Of a stretch of 64,000 nucleotides of DNA, positions 6,633-15,415 are shown piece after piece. The DNA lies in IMG/VR virus record IMGVR_UViG_3300028275_000006, positions 148,543-212,542 of that record. One strand, 5' to 3'. A program made the translations under genes and the position numbers. Every line of letters begins with the position of its first letter. The stretch's first letter is position 1. The notes below the pieces were generated by a model. It was not told the DNA's origin, made no database searches, and saw only the letters and a program-made list of their open reading frames with translations. The DNA is from a virus.

Positions 6633-9026
6633 TTATTGGCGAACAACTGTGCTACAACCCGCTGGATTTGTACAACTTTGAATGATGCTAAATGATTTGC
6701 CGCCTGTTTGTTGCAGGTCAACACTGGCTGGGCCACCTGCGTTAGTTACATCAATAACTGCTCTGTTAGCAGTATTTCCTGTTTGTGTCACTAGTGCTGA
6801 GTTGTTATTTCCTGTTAGTGTAATATCAGCGAAATGGCCAGCACCGCCAGACTGTGTAGTGTTTACAGTATTAATATCGCCTGTAACTTTACTGAACAAT
6901 ATGTGATTACCGGTTTGTGTATGATTTACAGTATTACCATTTCCTTGTATTTTAGTTTCAGCATAATTTGAACCACTAGCATTTGACTGATTAGTAGTTA
7001 TGTTATTGCCCCACCCAGGCACTTCTTGCTTTAAGTAGTTACTGCCAGTTTGAGTATTATTAACAATATTGTTGTTTCCTTCTAAGGTAAATTCGATTTT
7101 GTTCTTAGTACCACTTTGTGTAATAGTTACATTATTGTTAGTACCGTATGTTTGTGTGATGTACAATTCGTTATTGTAGTTTTGTGTACCGTTGTTCCAA
7201 GTATTAATTCTAGTTTGTTTAACATCTATATCTGCTGGAGGAACGTATGAGCCACCGCTACCTATAACTTGATCACCAGGCGCATTTGTTTGTGTAATTG
7301 TTCCACCTTCAACTACTGGTCCTAATAAAACTGTTGTACCCGACACGTCAACTACTGCGCTGTTAGAATAAACAAATCCACTAGTGTCAATTGTATTTGT
7401 TTCAGTAATCCACCCTGTAGTAAATGCAGAGTTAGGTACGTTCATACGGCCTGCACCGTAGTCCCATTGAAAACGTAGTCCATAGCCGCCGGTGTCGTTC
7501 CAGTACCATGCTTCAAAATTATAAGTCTGTCCTGCTACTATGTCTATCCAGCCAGACGCTGTATAGCCACCTATACTCTGAAGTTGGAATGTAGATCTAT
7601 CGTTGATAACTGTTTGTCCGTTTACACTCATAACAAATCCGTCATCGCTGTTGCTATAGAAGTATAATCTATATACAGTACCTGCAGGATAATTTTGTGT
7701 CGTCGGAGCAGTAATCGTTCCGTTGAATCTAACTAAGGTACCAGTGTCCATATTTGGAAAACTGCCGTTAGTCGGAACATAAACTCCGTTACTAGTTGTA
7801 CCAATACTAACAGGCTGTCCACCAGGTGGCATATCAGGTACACGATATGGCCCTAACCAGTTTTTAATACAACCTAACCAACCGCAGTTATAAGTGTAAG
7901 GATCGAATTTGTAGACTTTATAGTTTAATCCCTGCTGTATGTTTTGTGTTGTAGTTGTTGCTGTGCCGTTTGCTTCTATGGTGCTGCCATTAACGCCGGT
8001 TGTAGTAACTGTATTAATTGGTGTTGTAGTTGTTGTCAGAACACCGTTTACAATTTTTGTAGTTACTACGTTAGACGCAACCTTAGTTTGATATACTGCT
8101 TCAGTACCATTTGTACTTGTGCTAGTTCCGTCGCTGTAAGTTGTTGTAGTTACAGGTGTGCGATAAACAGTAGTTGTATTACCATTAACCACAGTTCTAG
8201 TTGTATAAGTTACACTAGTTCCTGTTACTGTAGGAGTCGGAGCAGGAGCCGCACCGGCAGTTGCGCCCGTGCCAGCATTGGTCACTGACATTGTGTTATT
8301 ATATCCACCAGCAGTACCACTAGTAGTACCACCAGTAGCACTAGGGCCGCCACCGTTAGCGTTAGCAACTAAGCCAACTGTACTCGAACCAGGCACTCCA
8401 TCGCTGTTAACGATACAGGCATTTGATCCGCCCCATGCACCTTGACAAGCACCGAACCCTGGATTTGATACCCAACCTTGTGCTGTTATATTATTATAAG
8501 GCCCAAACTCCGGGTTATACAATAAGTTGCCGCCGCCATTAAGTTGGAATGTAGGAGCACGATACCAAGGACCATAATCACCTGCCCAGTAACTTCCATC
8601 AATACCGTACATACTGACTGTGGCATAGGCTACTTGGCTTGCTTGTGCCGCAGTAAGCGTTGCACTGATAGTTACTGTAGTCCAAGGTACCGCAGTATCA
8701 ATACAAGGATTACCACACACAGCATTTGGGTTTGGTAAGTTAGCAGAGTTAGTTGAGTTTACGCTAGTGATTAATCCACCACTGCTGTTATAGAACTGTA
8801 TCTTTACGTTAGCCGTATCACTTTGTCCTGCACGGCCGCCGCCGTTGTGTGCTAGTACACTCATTGTAAATGTACCGCCTTGTTGCATATTACTATCAAA
8901 CACTACTTGTTGACTAATTGTAGTAGTAACATAAGCAGTAGCAATAGCATTATAAGTCACAGCCTGACTATGTGCGCTAATGCACACAGTTAAAAACACA
9001 AGGAACTGTAATAAACGTTTTATCAT
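6633..9026 (-). CDS. Secreted PA14-domain adhesin with C-terminal curlin-like repeats
   Basis: This 797-residue protein has a Sec signal peptide (about 1-22, ending ISAHSQA), a beta-rich N-terminal domain, a Thr-rich linker, a PA14 domain (about 375-545, with YSNSDDGFVMSVNGQ and FEAWYWNDTGG) and about seven imperfect 20-25-residue repeats near the C-terminus with the curlin pattern N-N-x-x-x-x-x-Q-x-G. PA14 domains bind carbohydrates or are adhesion modules; curlin repeats stack into amyloid. It overlaps the FecR-domain gene start by four bases and closes the curli-like operon. Likely an amyloid-anchored surface adhesin exported through the CsgG-like channel. Confidence 0.8.
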   Translation of the reverse strand: MIKRLLQFLVFLTVCISAHSQAVTYNAIATAYVTTTISQQVVFDSNMQQGGTFTMSVLAHNGGGRAGQSDTANVKIQFYNSSGGLITSVNSTNSANLPNPNAVCGNPCIDTAVPWTTVTISATLTAAQASQVAYATVSMYGIDGSYWAGDYGPWYRAPTFQLNGGGNLLYNPEFGPYNNITAQGWVSNPGFGACQGAWGGSNACIVNSDGVPGSSTVGLVANANGGGPSATGGTTSGTAGGYNNTMSVTNAGTGATAGAAPAPTPTVTGTSVTYTTRTVVNGNTTTVYRTPVTTTTYSDGTSTSTNGTEAVYQTKVASNVVTTKIVNGVLTTTTTPINTVTTTGVNGSTIEANGTATTTTQNIQQGLNYKVYKFDPYTYNCGWLGCIKNWLGPYRVPDMPPGGQPVSIGTTSNGVYVPTNGSFPNMDTGTLVRFNGTITAPTTQNYPAGTVYRLYFYSNSDDGFVMSVNGQTVINDRSTFQLQSIGGYTASGWIDIVAGQTYNFEAWYWNDTGGYGLRFQWDYGAGRMNVPNSAFTTGWITETNTIDTSGFVYSNSAVVDVSGTTVLLGPVVEGGTITQTNAPGDQVIGSGGSYVPPADIDVKQTRINTWNNGTQNYNNELYITQTYGTNNNVTITQSGTKNKIEFTLEGNNNIVNNTQTGSNYLKQEVPGWGNNITTNQSNASGSNYAETKIQGNGNTVNHTQTGNHILFSKVTGDINTVNTTQSGGAGHFADITLTGNNNSALVTQTGNTANRAVIDVTNAGGPASVDLQQTGGKSFSIIQSCTNPAGCSTVVRQ

Positions 9027-10129
9027 TTTTGTATCAAGGTAATAATAGTATTACCTCCCTGATTTATTCTGTTCTTAAATTCTAAATTGCCCTGTGTTTG
9101 TAATATTGTTGAGTTTTGTGTGAGTGGTGTTTTAACACATTGTATGTCAGCACCGTTGTCGCGACAGAGTTCAACACTCATATCATCTTTGTAGGCTATA
9201 ATGCCACTGGACTTTTTATAGTCTGGTAGCACAGGATCTACAGGATCTAAAAACTTTTGATCCAGTATGTTTCCCACAATGTCGAATAAGTTAGCAAGGA
9301 AATCATTAGACAAAAAGTTTTTGGCTAACTTATCTTCATAAATCATATTGGCCTGCATATCTAAATAATTCTCCAAACCTTTCTCTTTTAAAAAGTCAAA
9401 GTCTAAAGCATTAAATGTTCTCTGTTGTTCTTGTTGTGCTTGTTTGACTTCGCGCGGAGGACTGACAATTAACATATTGCCAATGGCCATTTCACTTAGA
9501 TTTAATACTTTAGGCGGTGTAGGAGGTTGTGTTCTACTTTGAACTTTAGTTACTTGGAAGGGTTGATTTAGTATTACAGTACCTACATCATTGCTAACTT
9601 CAATACTGCCAGTCTTACAGTTAGTTTCAATATCTCTAACTGAGCGTGTTGGTCTATCATTAGGACAACTAGGTAAAAGAATAATTGTACTTTCGCCTAG
9701 CTCGTCTACAGTGGCAGTAAAGTCAGTACCGCGTACAGCAACAGTAGCACTAGGAGTAGAAAGGGCCACATTCTGAGGCGAATTCTTAGCAATCTGTCCA
9801 GACGCATAACGAACTGTGCCAAGAGCAATCTTAGCACCTAGTTTACCCGCCTTACTTTTTGGATCATAAACGAAATCATCAATTACAAGTTTAGAATTTT
9901 CATTGACTTGGACTTTAGTATCGTCCTCAAATGTTATCCCCACCTTGCCCTGCTGGGTCTTGATCGCATCGTTCATTTCCACTCCAGTCCCTTTCGACGC
10001 CGTTAGTGTCGAATTCTGTCTCTGGATAGTCGGGGGTGTATTGATTTGTTCCGTTACTTTGCCTATCGCGGCGTAGGCCAACGATGTACTCAGCAACGGA
10101 ACGCATAATACTACCATCCATAATTTCAT
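9023..10129 (-). CDS. Secreted FecR-domain protein
   Basis: The 368-residue product has a signal peptide (MKLWMVVLCVPLL...AYA) and a FecR-type beta domain over about residues 35-155: GITFEDDTKVQVNENSKL, a VRYASG strand and the hallmark TPSATVAVRGTDF. Such secreted FecR proteins are usually surface or periplasmic beta-solenoid-like modules rather than FecR sensors. The C-terminal half is helical then beta. It sits between two curlin-repeat genes, so a role in capping, anchoring or nucleating fibres is likely. Its role is inferred from context. Confidence 0.8.
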   Translation of the reverse strand: MKLWMVVLCVPLLSTSLAYAAIGKVTEQINTPPTIQRQNSTLTASKGTGVEMNDAIKTQQGKVGITFEDDTKVQVNENSKLVIDDFVYDPKSKAGKLGAKIALGTVRYASGQIAKNSPQNVALSTPSATVAVRGTDFTATVDELGESTIILLPSCPNDRPTRSVRDIETNCKTGSIEVSNDVGTVILNQPFQVTKVQSRTQPPTPPKVLNLSEMAIGNMLIVSPPREVKQAQQEQQRTFNALDFDFLKEKGLENYLDMQANMIYEDKLAKNFLSNDFLANLFDIVGNILDQKFLDPVDPVLPDYKKSSGIIAYKDDMSVELCRDNGADIQCVKTPLTQNSTILQTQGNLEFKNRINQGGNTIITLIQK

Positions 10130-10138
10130 GGAACCCTC

Positions 10139-11113
10139 TTAGTTTTTCTGTAAAATAGTGTAAGTGTTGCCACTTCCTGATATAGCAAGATTAGTTAGAT
10201 TGCTAACTGATCCTTGTTGTGTAATACCAATAGTATTAGTACTACCTGTTACAGATAACGTTGTGCTGTGTCCAGTAGCAGATCCACCTGTTTGTGCAAG
10301 TGTAATGCCATTGCTACCGCCTGTTACAGTAATACTAGCATAGTGATCGTACGCACCAGTTTGTGTTACGTCTGTAGTATTACCAGAACCTGTGATGTTG
10401 ATAATTGCTTGAGCACCAGTTACACCGTATGCACTCTGTGTTACAGATGTAGTGTTAGTTGCACCAACAGTTGTTAGACTAACTTGACCTTTGTTTCCGG
10501 TCATGTTAAGTGTAGTTGCGTTGCCGCCGCCACCTGTTTGACTAACAGTTGCTACAGTTTCATCAGCGTTGATTGTACCTGTAAATGTGTTGTTAGCACC
10601 ACCACTAGTTCCAACAGTTAATTGGTTACTTGTACCAGTCATGTTAAGTGTTGTAGTTGCACTACCGCCACTTTGAACAAAACTAACAACGTTACCACTG
10701 GCTGTGCCTGTACCATTATTGTTAATATTAATGTAACCTGTGTTTCCACCACCACTTACTTGGTAATTTAAATTCACACCAATATTAGCATAACCTTGTA
10801 CAGTACCACCTTGTGTTGAGTTAACACCTAACGCCAATACGTTAGTTGCTCCTGTTTGCTCAATGTTGATAGTCTGTGCGGCACCAGTTAGTTTAGCAGG
10901 ATCAGTTGTTCCACCTGCTGTGCCATTTAATAATATACCCTTTACTTTGTTTCCTGCTCCGTCTTGAGTCATAGTAATAGTACTATTATCGCCGGACTGA
11001 TCAATGTAAATGCTATTGTCAGCCGCATAACCCAATGTTGTCATTGCAGACAACACCAGAATTGTGAGTAATTTTCTCGACAACCCACCAGCGCCTGTGA
11101 TTCTCTTATGCAT
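10139..11113 (-). CDS. Curlin-repeat protein (CsgA/CsgB-like amyloid subunit)
   Basis: A 324-residue secreted protein. After an N-terminal signal region (residues about 10-30, ending LGYAADN) it is almost entirely Gly/Asn/Thr/Ser/Gln-rich repeats with strands of the type S-x-x-x-I-x-Q-x-G-x-x-N, e.g. YIDQSGDNSTITMTQDG and VTQTGAYDHYASIT. This is the hallmark of curlin subunits, whose repeats form stacked beta-strand/turn units. E. coli CsgA is about 150 residues with five repeats; this is about twice as long. It would be the major fibre subunit exported by the CsgG-like pore. Confidence 0.82.
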   Translation of the reverse strand: MHKRITGAGGLSRKLLTILVLSAMTTLGYAADNSIYIDQSGDNSTITMTQDGAGNKVKGILLNGTAGGTTDPAKLTGAAQTINIEQTGATNVLALGVNSTQGGTVQGYANIGVNLNYQVSGGGNTGYININNNGTGTASGNVVSFVQSGGSATTTLNMTGTSNQLTVGTSGGANNTFTGTINADETVATVSQTGGGGNATTLNMTGNKGQVSLTTVGATNTTSVTQSAYGVTGAQAIINITGSGNTTDVTQTGAYDHYASITVTGGSNGITLAQTGGSATGHSTTLSVTGSTNTIGITQQGSVSNLTNLAISGSGNTYTILQKN

Positions 11114-11196
11114 CGTTTTTACAGAATTAGGTTATCTTCCCTAACTCGCTCCTTGGTCTAAGACCATTAAAAAATTTAAAGTGCTACCTCTCTTTC

Positions 11197-12366
11197 TTAT
11201 TTTTGTTTGTTAACTACTTCTTTTTTAACAAACCCTTTACGCTTCTCTACGTCCTGCACTTGTACCCAATCACCTTCGCTCCCGGTTATGAATACTCGTG
11301 TATTTGGCTTAAACTGCCAAGTCCTTTGACTCTTTTCGTTTGGCTCCTTGTATATAAACTGAGCATCCTTTAGAATTGCTTCTGTAGGTAACTTCTCTAG
11401 TTCTTTTGCGGCGGTACTGGGTACGGCCTTGGTTTCGGTTTCGGATTTGGTTTGTGATTGAACCACGACATCTTTCTTCTCCTCTACTTTAACTTCTTCT
11501 TTAATCTCAGAGCTAATTACCGGCTGGGCCGCTGGTGCTGGTACAGGTGCCTTGGCCGCTGGTGCGGATTCTGGTTTAAACTCCCATACACCTTTACGTT
11601 GTCCTTCCTTAATTAACTCTACGACTGCCATTTCAATAGTTGCCTTTGTAGCGTAAGTGCCAGGTTCATTGATAGTTAAACCTGCTTCTGCTTCAAATGC
11701 CTTAGTGCCTGCGTCAAAGAATTTTAATGCAGATACGCTGTCTGCTGAACTTAAGATAGTCTTTTGTACTGTCACTGTGGCTAATACCTTACCAGTGTTT
11801 ACGCTAACTGCTCGTAAACTTACTGTTACTGTATCAGTGCTCCACTGTGTATTTTTGCCTATGCCAAATATACGTTGACCTACACCACCGCTGGTAGTGC
11901 TTTGATCGTAGCCTACTATTCCGCCTTCTACAATAATTCCAGCGAATTGCATTGGTAGCAATGGTTTAGCATCTTTACCTTCATATGCTTCGCGCATTTG
12001 CCTAATAATTAAACGTTCTTTAGTTAGGTTATCAATGCCCACACGTTCTACAACGTCGAACCATTGACCGCGTCCTACATTTTGTAATGCCTGTATTAAG
12101 AATGTTTCTGCACCCTGTGTCACTGCTGTTGATAAACTGGCAATGTTTGCCTGCGGTCTACGTTGACCTGTTTTATCAGTAAAACTATAAACGGCCACGC
12201 TTAGTGGTCTTCCAGCGATTGGACTAGGTATTGTATCAAATTCTTTCTTAACATTAGTCATTTGCCCTGTAACTTCAGGACTCTTGTCTAGTACTCCAGT
12301 TGTCTGCATAACAGCACAACCTGAAAGCATAGTTAAAACTGCTAGGGATAGTATTGTCTTTTTCAT
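11197..12366 (-). CDS. csgG: CsgG-like curli secretion channel with C-terminal SH3-like domain
   Basis: A 389-residue outer-membrane lipoprotein. Its lipobox is LSGC (Cys16). Residues about 50-265 match CsgG: RPLSVAVYSFTDKTGQRR, AVTQGAETFLIQAL, WFDVVERVGIDNLTKERLIIRQ, and the strands TVTVSLRAVSVNTGKVL. E. coli CsgG is about 277 residues; the extra C-terminus here is a Pro/Ala/Lys-rich linker followed by an SH3-like domain (about 335-385, RVFITGSEGDWVQVQDV), which may bind peptidoglycan. CsgG forms a nonameric pore that exports curli subunits. It lies three bases after the CsgF-like gene. Confidence 0.92.
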   Translation of the reverse strand: MKKTILSLAVLTMLSGCAVMQTTGVLDKSPEVTGQMTNVKKEFDTIPSPIAGRPLSVAVYSFTDKTGQRRPQANIASLSTAVTQGAETFLIQALQNVGRGQWFDVVERVGIDNLTKERLIIRQMREAYEGKDAKPLLPMQFAGIIVEGGIVGYDQSTTSGGVGQRIFGIGKNTQWSTDTVTVSLRAVSVNTGKVLATVTVQKTILSSADSVSALKFFDAGTKAFEAEAGLTINEPGTYATKATIEMAVVELIKEGQRKGVWEFKPESAPAAKAPVPAPAAQPVISSEIKEEVKVEEKKDVVVQSQTKSETETKAVPSTAAKELEKLPTEAILKDAQFIYKEPNEKSQRTWQFKPNTRVFITGSEGDWVQVQDVEKRKGFVKKEVVNKQK

Positions 12367-12369
12367 GTC

Positions 12370-12909
12370 TTAGTTCCCCGGCATTTGGAATGAACTTAAT
12401 GGAACATACACACAACTCATTCCAGTGTCTGTGCATGATGCTGTACTTGGGTTAGTGGCTGTAGGATCTGCAATCTTTAACATAATGCAGTATCCGTAGG
12501 CTGTTGAACAGTTAGCATCGTTAGCACTACTAACTCTGCCCCAACTAATATAGTTGCCCTGGAAGTCAATGTTGCCAGAACAGTTTGTGTTGCTACTTGC
12601 TGTACAGTTGTTATTGGCAAACATAGCGGTTGCTACGTTCTGACTAATCTGTGCATAGATACGTGATTCTAAGTTACTAACAAACTTAGCAAGGTTGGTG
12701 TTTTTCTTATCTGCGGCTGCTTTGTCAATTTCAGCCTGTAGTTTATCTGCACGTTCTTTCTGACGTGTGCGCTCTTGATTCTCAATGGTTAATACATGAC
12801 TGCTGTAACCTACGCCGTTAAAGGCAGGACTCTTAAAGGTGTAATCACCTAAAGGTGCTGCCGATACAATCATAGGCAATAATGCTATAAGTGATAATAG
12901 TTTTTTCAT
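12370..12909 (-). CDS. csgF: CsgF-like curli assembly factor
   Basis: The 179-residue product has a signal peptide (MKKLLSLIALLPMIVSA) and then the CsgF N-terminal pattern: YTFKSPAFNGVGYSSHVL is comparable with the aromatic-NP-x-FGG start of CsgF that inserts into the CsgG pore. A helical region with Gln/Asn-rich segments follows, ending in a Cys-rich beta tail longer than in E. coli CsgF (138 residues). CsgF couples export to surface nucleation of curli. It is the first gene of the operon, preceded by a GGGAG ribosome site. CsgE and CsgD homologues are not seen. Confidence 0.75.
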   Translation of the reverse strand: MKKLLSLIALLPMIVSAAPLGDYTFKSPAFNGVGYSSHVLTIENQERTRQKERADKLQAEIDKAAADKKNTNLAKFVSNLESRIYAQISQNVATAMFANNNCTASSNTNCSGNIDFQGNYISWGRVSSANDANCSTAYGYCIMLKIADPTATNPSTASCTDTGMSCVYVPLSSFQMPGN

Positions 12910-12976
12910 TCGGTTCGCTCCCGGCTATCTCACTATTATTTAATCTAGAGCAAGAAAGATTCTATTACCACATAAT

Positions 12977-13003
12977 AAAAAAGGGCTCCGAAGAGCCCTT
13001 TTA
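12977..13003 (-). terminator. Intrinsic terminator after the Bax-inhibitor-like gene
   Basis: The hairpin AAGGGCTC-CGAA-GAGCCCTT (12981-13000) has A-runs on its left and T-runs on its right, so on the minus strand it ends in a U-tract. It separates the 13024 gene from the curli-like operon. Confidence 0.85.
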
Positions 13004-13023
13004 TTAATTAACATACTAGTTAA

Positions 13024-13713
13024 TTATTTTCTATCACCAAACAACTGTAGTAAATTAATGAACAGATTAATAAAATCCATATATAGTGTTAATGCACCTG
13101 TTACTTCGGTTGCAGGATCAGAGTCGATTGAAACCATTTCTCGTATTTGCTGTGTATCGTAAGCAGTTAATCCTAGAAAGATAATAATTGCTAATGCACT
13201 GATAACCATGGCCATTACACTACTACCAATAAAGATGTTAACAATACTGGCAATAACAATAGCAATCAATCCAATGAACATAAACTGTCCAAGACTTTCC
13301 AAACTACGTTTTGTAAAGTATCCATAGAAGCTCATTGTACCAAACAAGATCGCCGCACCCATAAACGCACTAACAATACTGCCCATGGTAAAGATAGCAA
13401 AAATTGTAGCAAAGCTCAAACCCATTAATGCCGCAAAACCATGTAAGCATAGTTGGGCGACTTGTTTACTAGGGTTATTAGATAGTACCATGCTAACACC
13501 AAAGATAGCAACCAGTGGTGCAAAAATTACAATCCACTTCATTACACCTGTAAAGAAGAATTGTAACAATTCTGGGCTAGTACCTACAAAGTAACTAACA
13601 ATCATAGACACAAGAACTGCTAGGCTCATGTGTCCATAGACACGACCCATTGCTTCATTGATCTGTGCGGCTGAACGGTAAATTCCAGTACCTGTGTAAC
13701 TTGCACCAAACAT
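13024..13713 (-). CDS. Bax inhibitor-1 family membrane protein
   Basis: A 229-residue protein with seven hydrophobic helices and the BI-1/YccA signature region near the end (LGLTAYDTQQIREM followed by the ALTLYMDFINLFINLLQL helix). The start at 13713 has an AGGAG site. In bacteria YccA binds and slows FtsH, while related proteins act as pH-sensitive calcium leak channels. In this phage it could protect membrane proteins from FtsH, which would fit the other proteostasis genes. Terminated at 12977-13003; tRNA-Thr lies just upstream on the same strand. Confidence 0.88.
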   Translation of the reverse strand: MFGASYTGTGIYRSAAQINEAMGRVYGHMSLAVLVSMIVSYFVGTSPELLQFFFTGVMKWIVIFAPLVAIFGVSMVLSNNPSKQVAQLCLHGFAALMGLSFATIFAIFTMGSIVSAFMGAAILFGTMSFYGYFTKRSLESLGQFMFIGLIAIVIASIVNIFIGSSVMAMVISALAIIIFLGLTAYDTQQIREMVSIDSDPATEVTGALTLYMDFINLFINLLQLFGDRK

Positions 13714-13735
13714 AAATTTCTCCTGAAGTTAAAAA

Positions 13736-13811
13736 TGGTGCCCCTTGTCCGACTCGAACAGACCACCTACTGATTACAAATCAGTTGCTCTACCAGATGA
13801 GCTAAAGGGGC
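13736..13811 (-). tRNA. tRNA-Thr (anticodon TGT)
   Basis: The minus strand folds as a full cloverleaf of 76 bases: acceptor GCCCCTT/AAGGGGC, D-arm GCTC/GAGC, anticodon stem ACTGA/TCAGT with loop TTTGTAA (anticodon TGT, reading ACA-type Thr codons), and T-arm GTCTG/CGGAC around TTCGAGT. CCA is encoded. A consensus promoter lies upstream. It probably supports Thr-rich fibre and curlin-repeat genes that use ACA often. Confidence 0.95.
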
Positions 13812-13820
13812 AATGTTTTT

Positions 13821-13850
13821 ATTATATATGAACTTCGTAAGATTTGTCAA
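13821..13850 (-). promoter_or_regulatory. Sigma-70 type promoter of tRNA-Thr
   Basis: TTGACA (13845-13850) and TATAAT (13821-13826), 18 bases apart on the minus strand, end ten bases before the tRNA 5' end. Confidence 0.7.
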
Positions 13851-13861
13851 CTAGATTTGGC

Positions 13862-15415
13862 TTAACGGATTGCGAAACCCATTTTACCAACTGGTCTTCT
13901 TGTAGCGTAGAAGTTACTGCTGGCATCCAATTTAATTGTGCCCGTGAATACTGGAGGATAGATAACTTCAAAATTGGAGAAGTATGCTCCATTTGATGGT
14001 TTACCTTCAGCGTCCTTAGTAGGCTTCTGTTGTAATGAAGTTTTGACTTGTAACATATTGGAACGTTCCAGAACTGCTTTGAAGAAAGCATCTGTCTTGT
14101 AGTCCTTGTTTACTTTATTTGCTGTGCCAGTTGCTACTGCGGCTAATAAATGCCAACCAATTCTGTAGTCTGGTCTTGTCGAATCGTCTGTGCCTTTATA
14201 AACTAACAATCCTTTTAAGTCGCCTAGTGTTTCGTCATCAACATGCGGCTGATCGCTGTCAATGATTTCCATAATTTTTTCTGCTTGTGTACCATCGATG
14301 ATGCCTACTTTGACACCTAATTCTAATGCACCAGCAATAGAACCATTTCGTTTCCATTGTGCGCTTTTAGCCACATAACTCATGTCAGGGTCTTTAATAA
14401 TGTTTACAATGTCTAGTAGCTCTTGGAAGCCTGGGTTGACTTTAGGATCAAACAATCCTTCATAACGTTGCGGGTATGCCGCTATATCGTCTACCACACC
14501 AGATACAGATGCCTTTGCGCCGCCTTGCTTGTCTTTGGAACTTACACGAATCTTCACATCACCTGAAAACTTCAAATAACTATCGTATAGTTTTTCAGCA
14601 GGATCGTTTGGAAATTCTACACCAACGGCTTCTTCAAACTTCAAACCCATTCCGGCTTCGGCCTGTTGCCATGCACCACTTAAGAACTTTTTCTTAATTA
14701 ATGAAATTGGTGCGGCTGTTTCACCTAAATCAATTTCGTAACTCTTAGCATAGTCGCCGGCGCCGGGGACAGGATTACTGCTACCAGAAGCAACAGCCTG
14801 CAATAGTTGTACTACCTGTTGTTTAATAGCATCTGCTAGATCATCACGCTCTTGAATAGAACCTTGCACTTGTGTAGGAATATCATCTACAGCAATGGTT
14901 GTATTAGTAGGAATAATTCCAACAGGTTTTAAATTAGTTAGAGCACGTTGTTGTACTCCAGAAATTTTATCTTCCTCTCCTGCTTTGCCGCTTAGTTGTA
15001 CATAACCAGTTAGGTCTGAAAACTGTTTAGTCTGTAAGAAGATTGGATAAGCACCTGGCTTCTTAGCAGGCTTAAGAGCGATCCATGCTATGTTCTTTTT
15101 AGATTTTTCATCTTTAAAAATCATTACTAATGCGGCACCTGCTTTTTCAGGTATGCTTAGTCCGCCCACTGGCGGAAGTGTTAGTGCGTTAGATACTGCT
15201 ACATTGTTAGCCTTCACATAGTCCATAATCTCTGGAACTAGTTCTTGATAATTGTCTCGCTTGTCTACGTCTTGTGGAAACACTTGAGATGCAATCATAT
15301 GAATAACATTTCCATCTGCATTTTTAAATGCTACACGTTTGCCACGGCCGGCTTCTTCTGCACGGCGGGCCATGCCGCCTTCAGATTCAAATAAAATAAA
15401 TTCTTTTGCTCTCAT
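13862..15415 (-). CDS. Capsid-targeted internal protein (517 aa), function unknown
   Basis: It starts MRAKEFILFESEGG: the shared N-terminal peptide followed by LFE, a possible prohead-protease site. The rest is a soluble, mixed alpha/beta protein with no family I can name. A segment GDVKIRVSSKDKQGG has the look of a PD-(D/E)xK-type nuclease strand (D...S/E-x-K), but this is weak. A protein of this size delivered with the DNA would be a candidate host-takeover factor. Its start overlaps the stop of the next upstream MRAKEF gene by four bases, so the two are co-translated. Confidence 0.75.
   Translation of the reverse strand: MRAKEFILFESEGGMARRAEEAGRGKRVAFKNADGNVIHMIASQVFPQDVDKRDNYQELVPEIMDYVKANNVAVSNALTLPPVGGLSIPEKAGAALVMIFKDEKSKKNIAWIALKPAKKPGAYPIFLQTKQFSDLTGYVQLSGKAGEEDKISGVQQRALTNLKPVGIIPTNTTIAVDDIPTQVQGSIQERDDLADAIKQQVVQLLQAVASGSSNPVPGAGDYAKSYEIDLGETAAPISLIKKKFLSGAWQQAEAGMGLKFEEAVGVEFPNDPAEKLYDSYLKFSGDVKIRVSSKDKQGGAKASVSGVVDDIAAYPQRYEGLFDPKVNPGFQELLDIVNIIKDPDMSYVAKSAQWKRNGSIAGALELGVKVGIIDGTQAEKIMEIIDSDQPHVDDETLGDLKGLLVYKGTDDSTRPDYRIGWHLLAAVATGTANKVNKDYKTDAFFKAVLERSNMLQVKTSLQQKPTKDAEGKPSNGAYFSNFEVIYPPVFTGTIKLDASSNFYATRRPVGKMGFAIR

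Noticed and set aside
7944-8288. Open plus-strand frame rich in Cys and Ser
   Set aside because: It is the antisense of the Thr-rich linker of the PA14 adhesin; Thr codons read backwards give Cys/Ser. No ribosome site.
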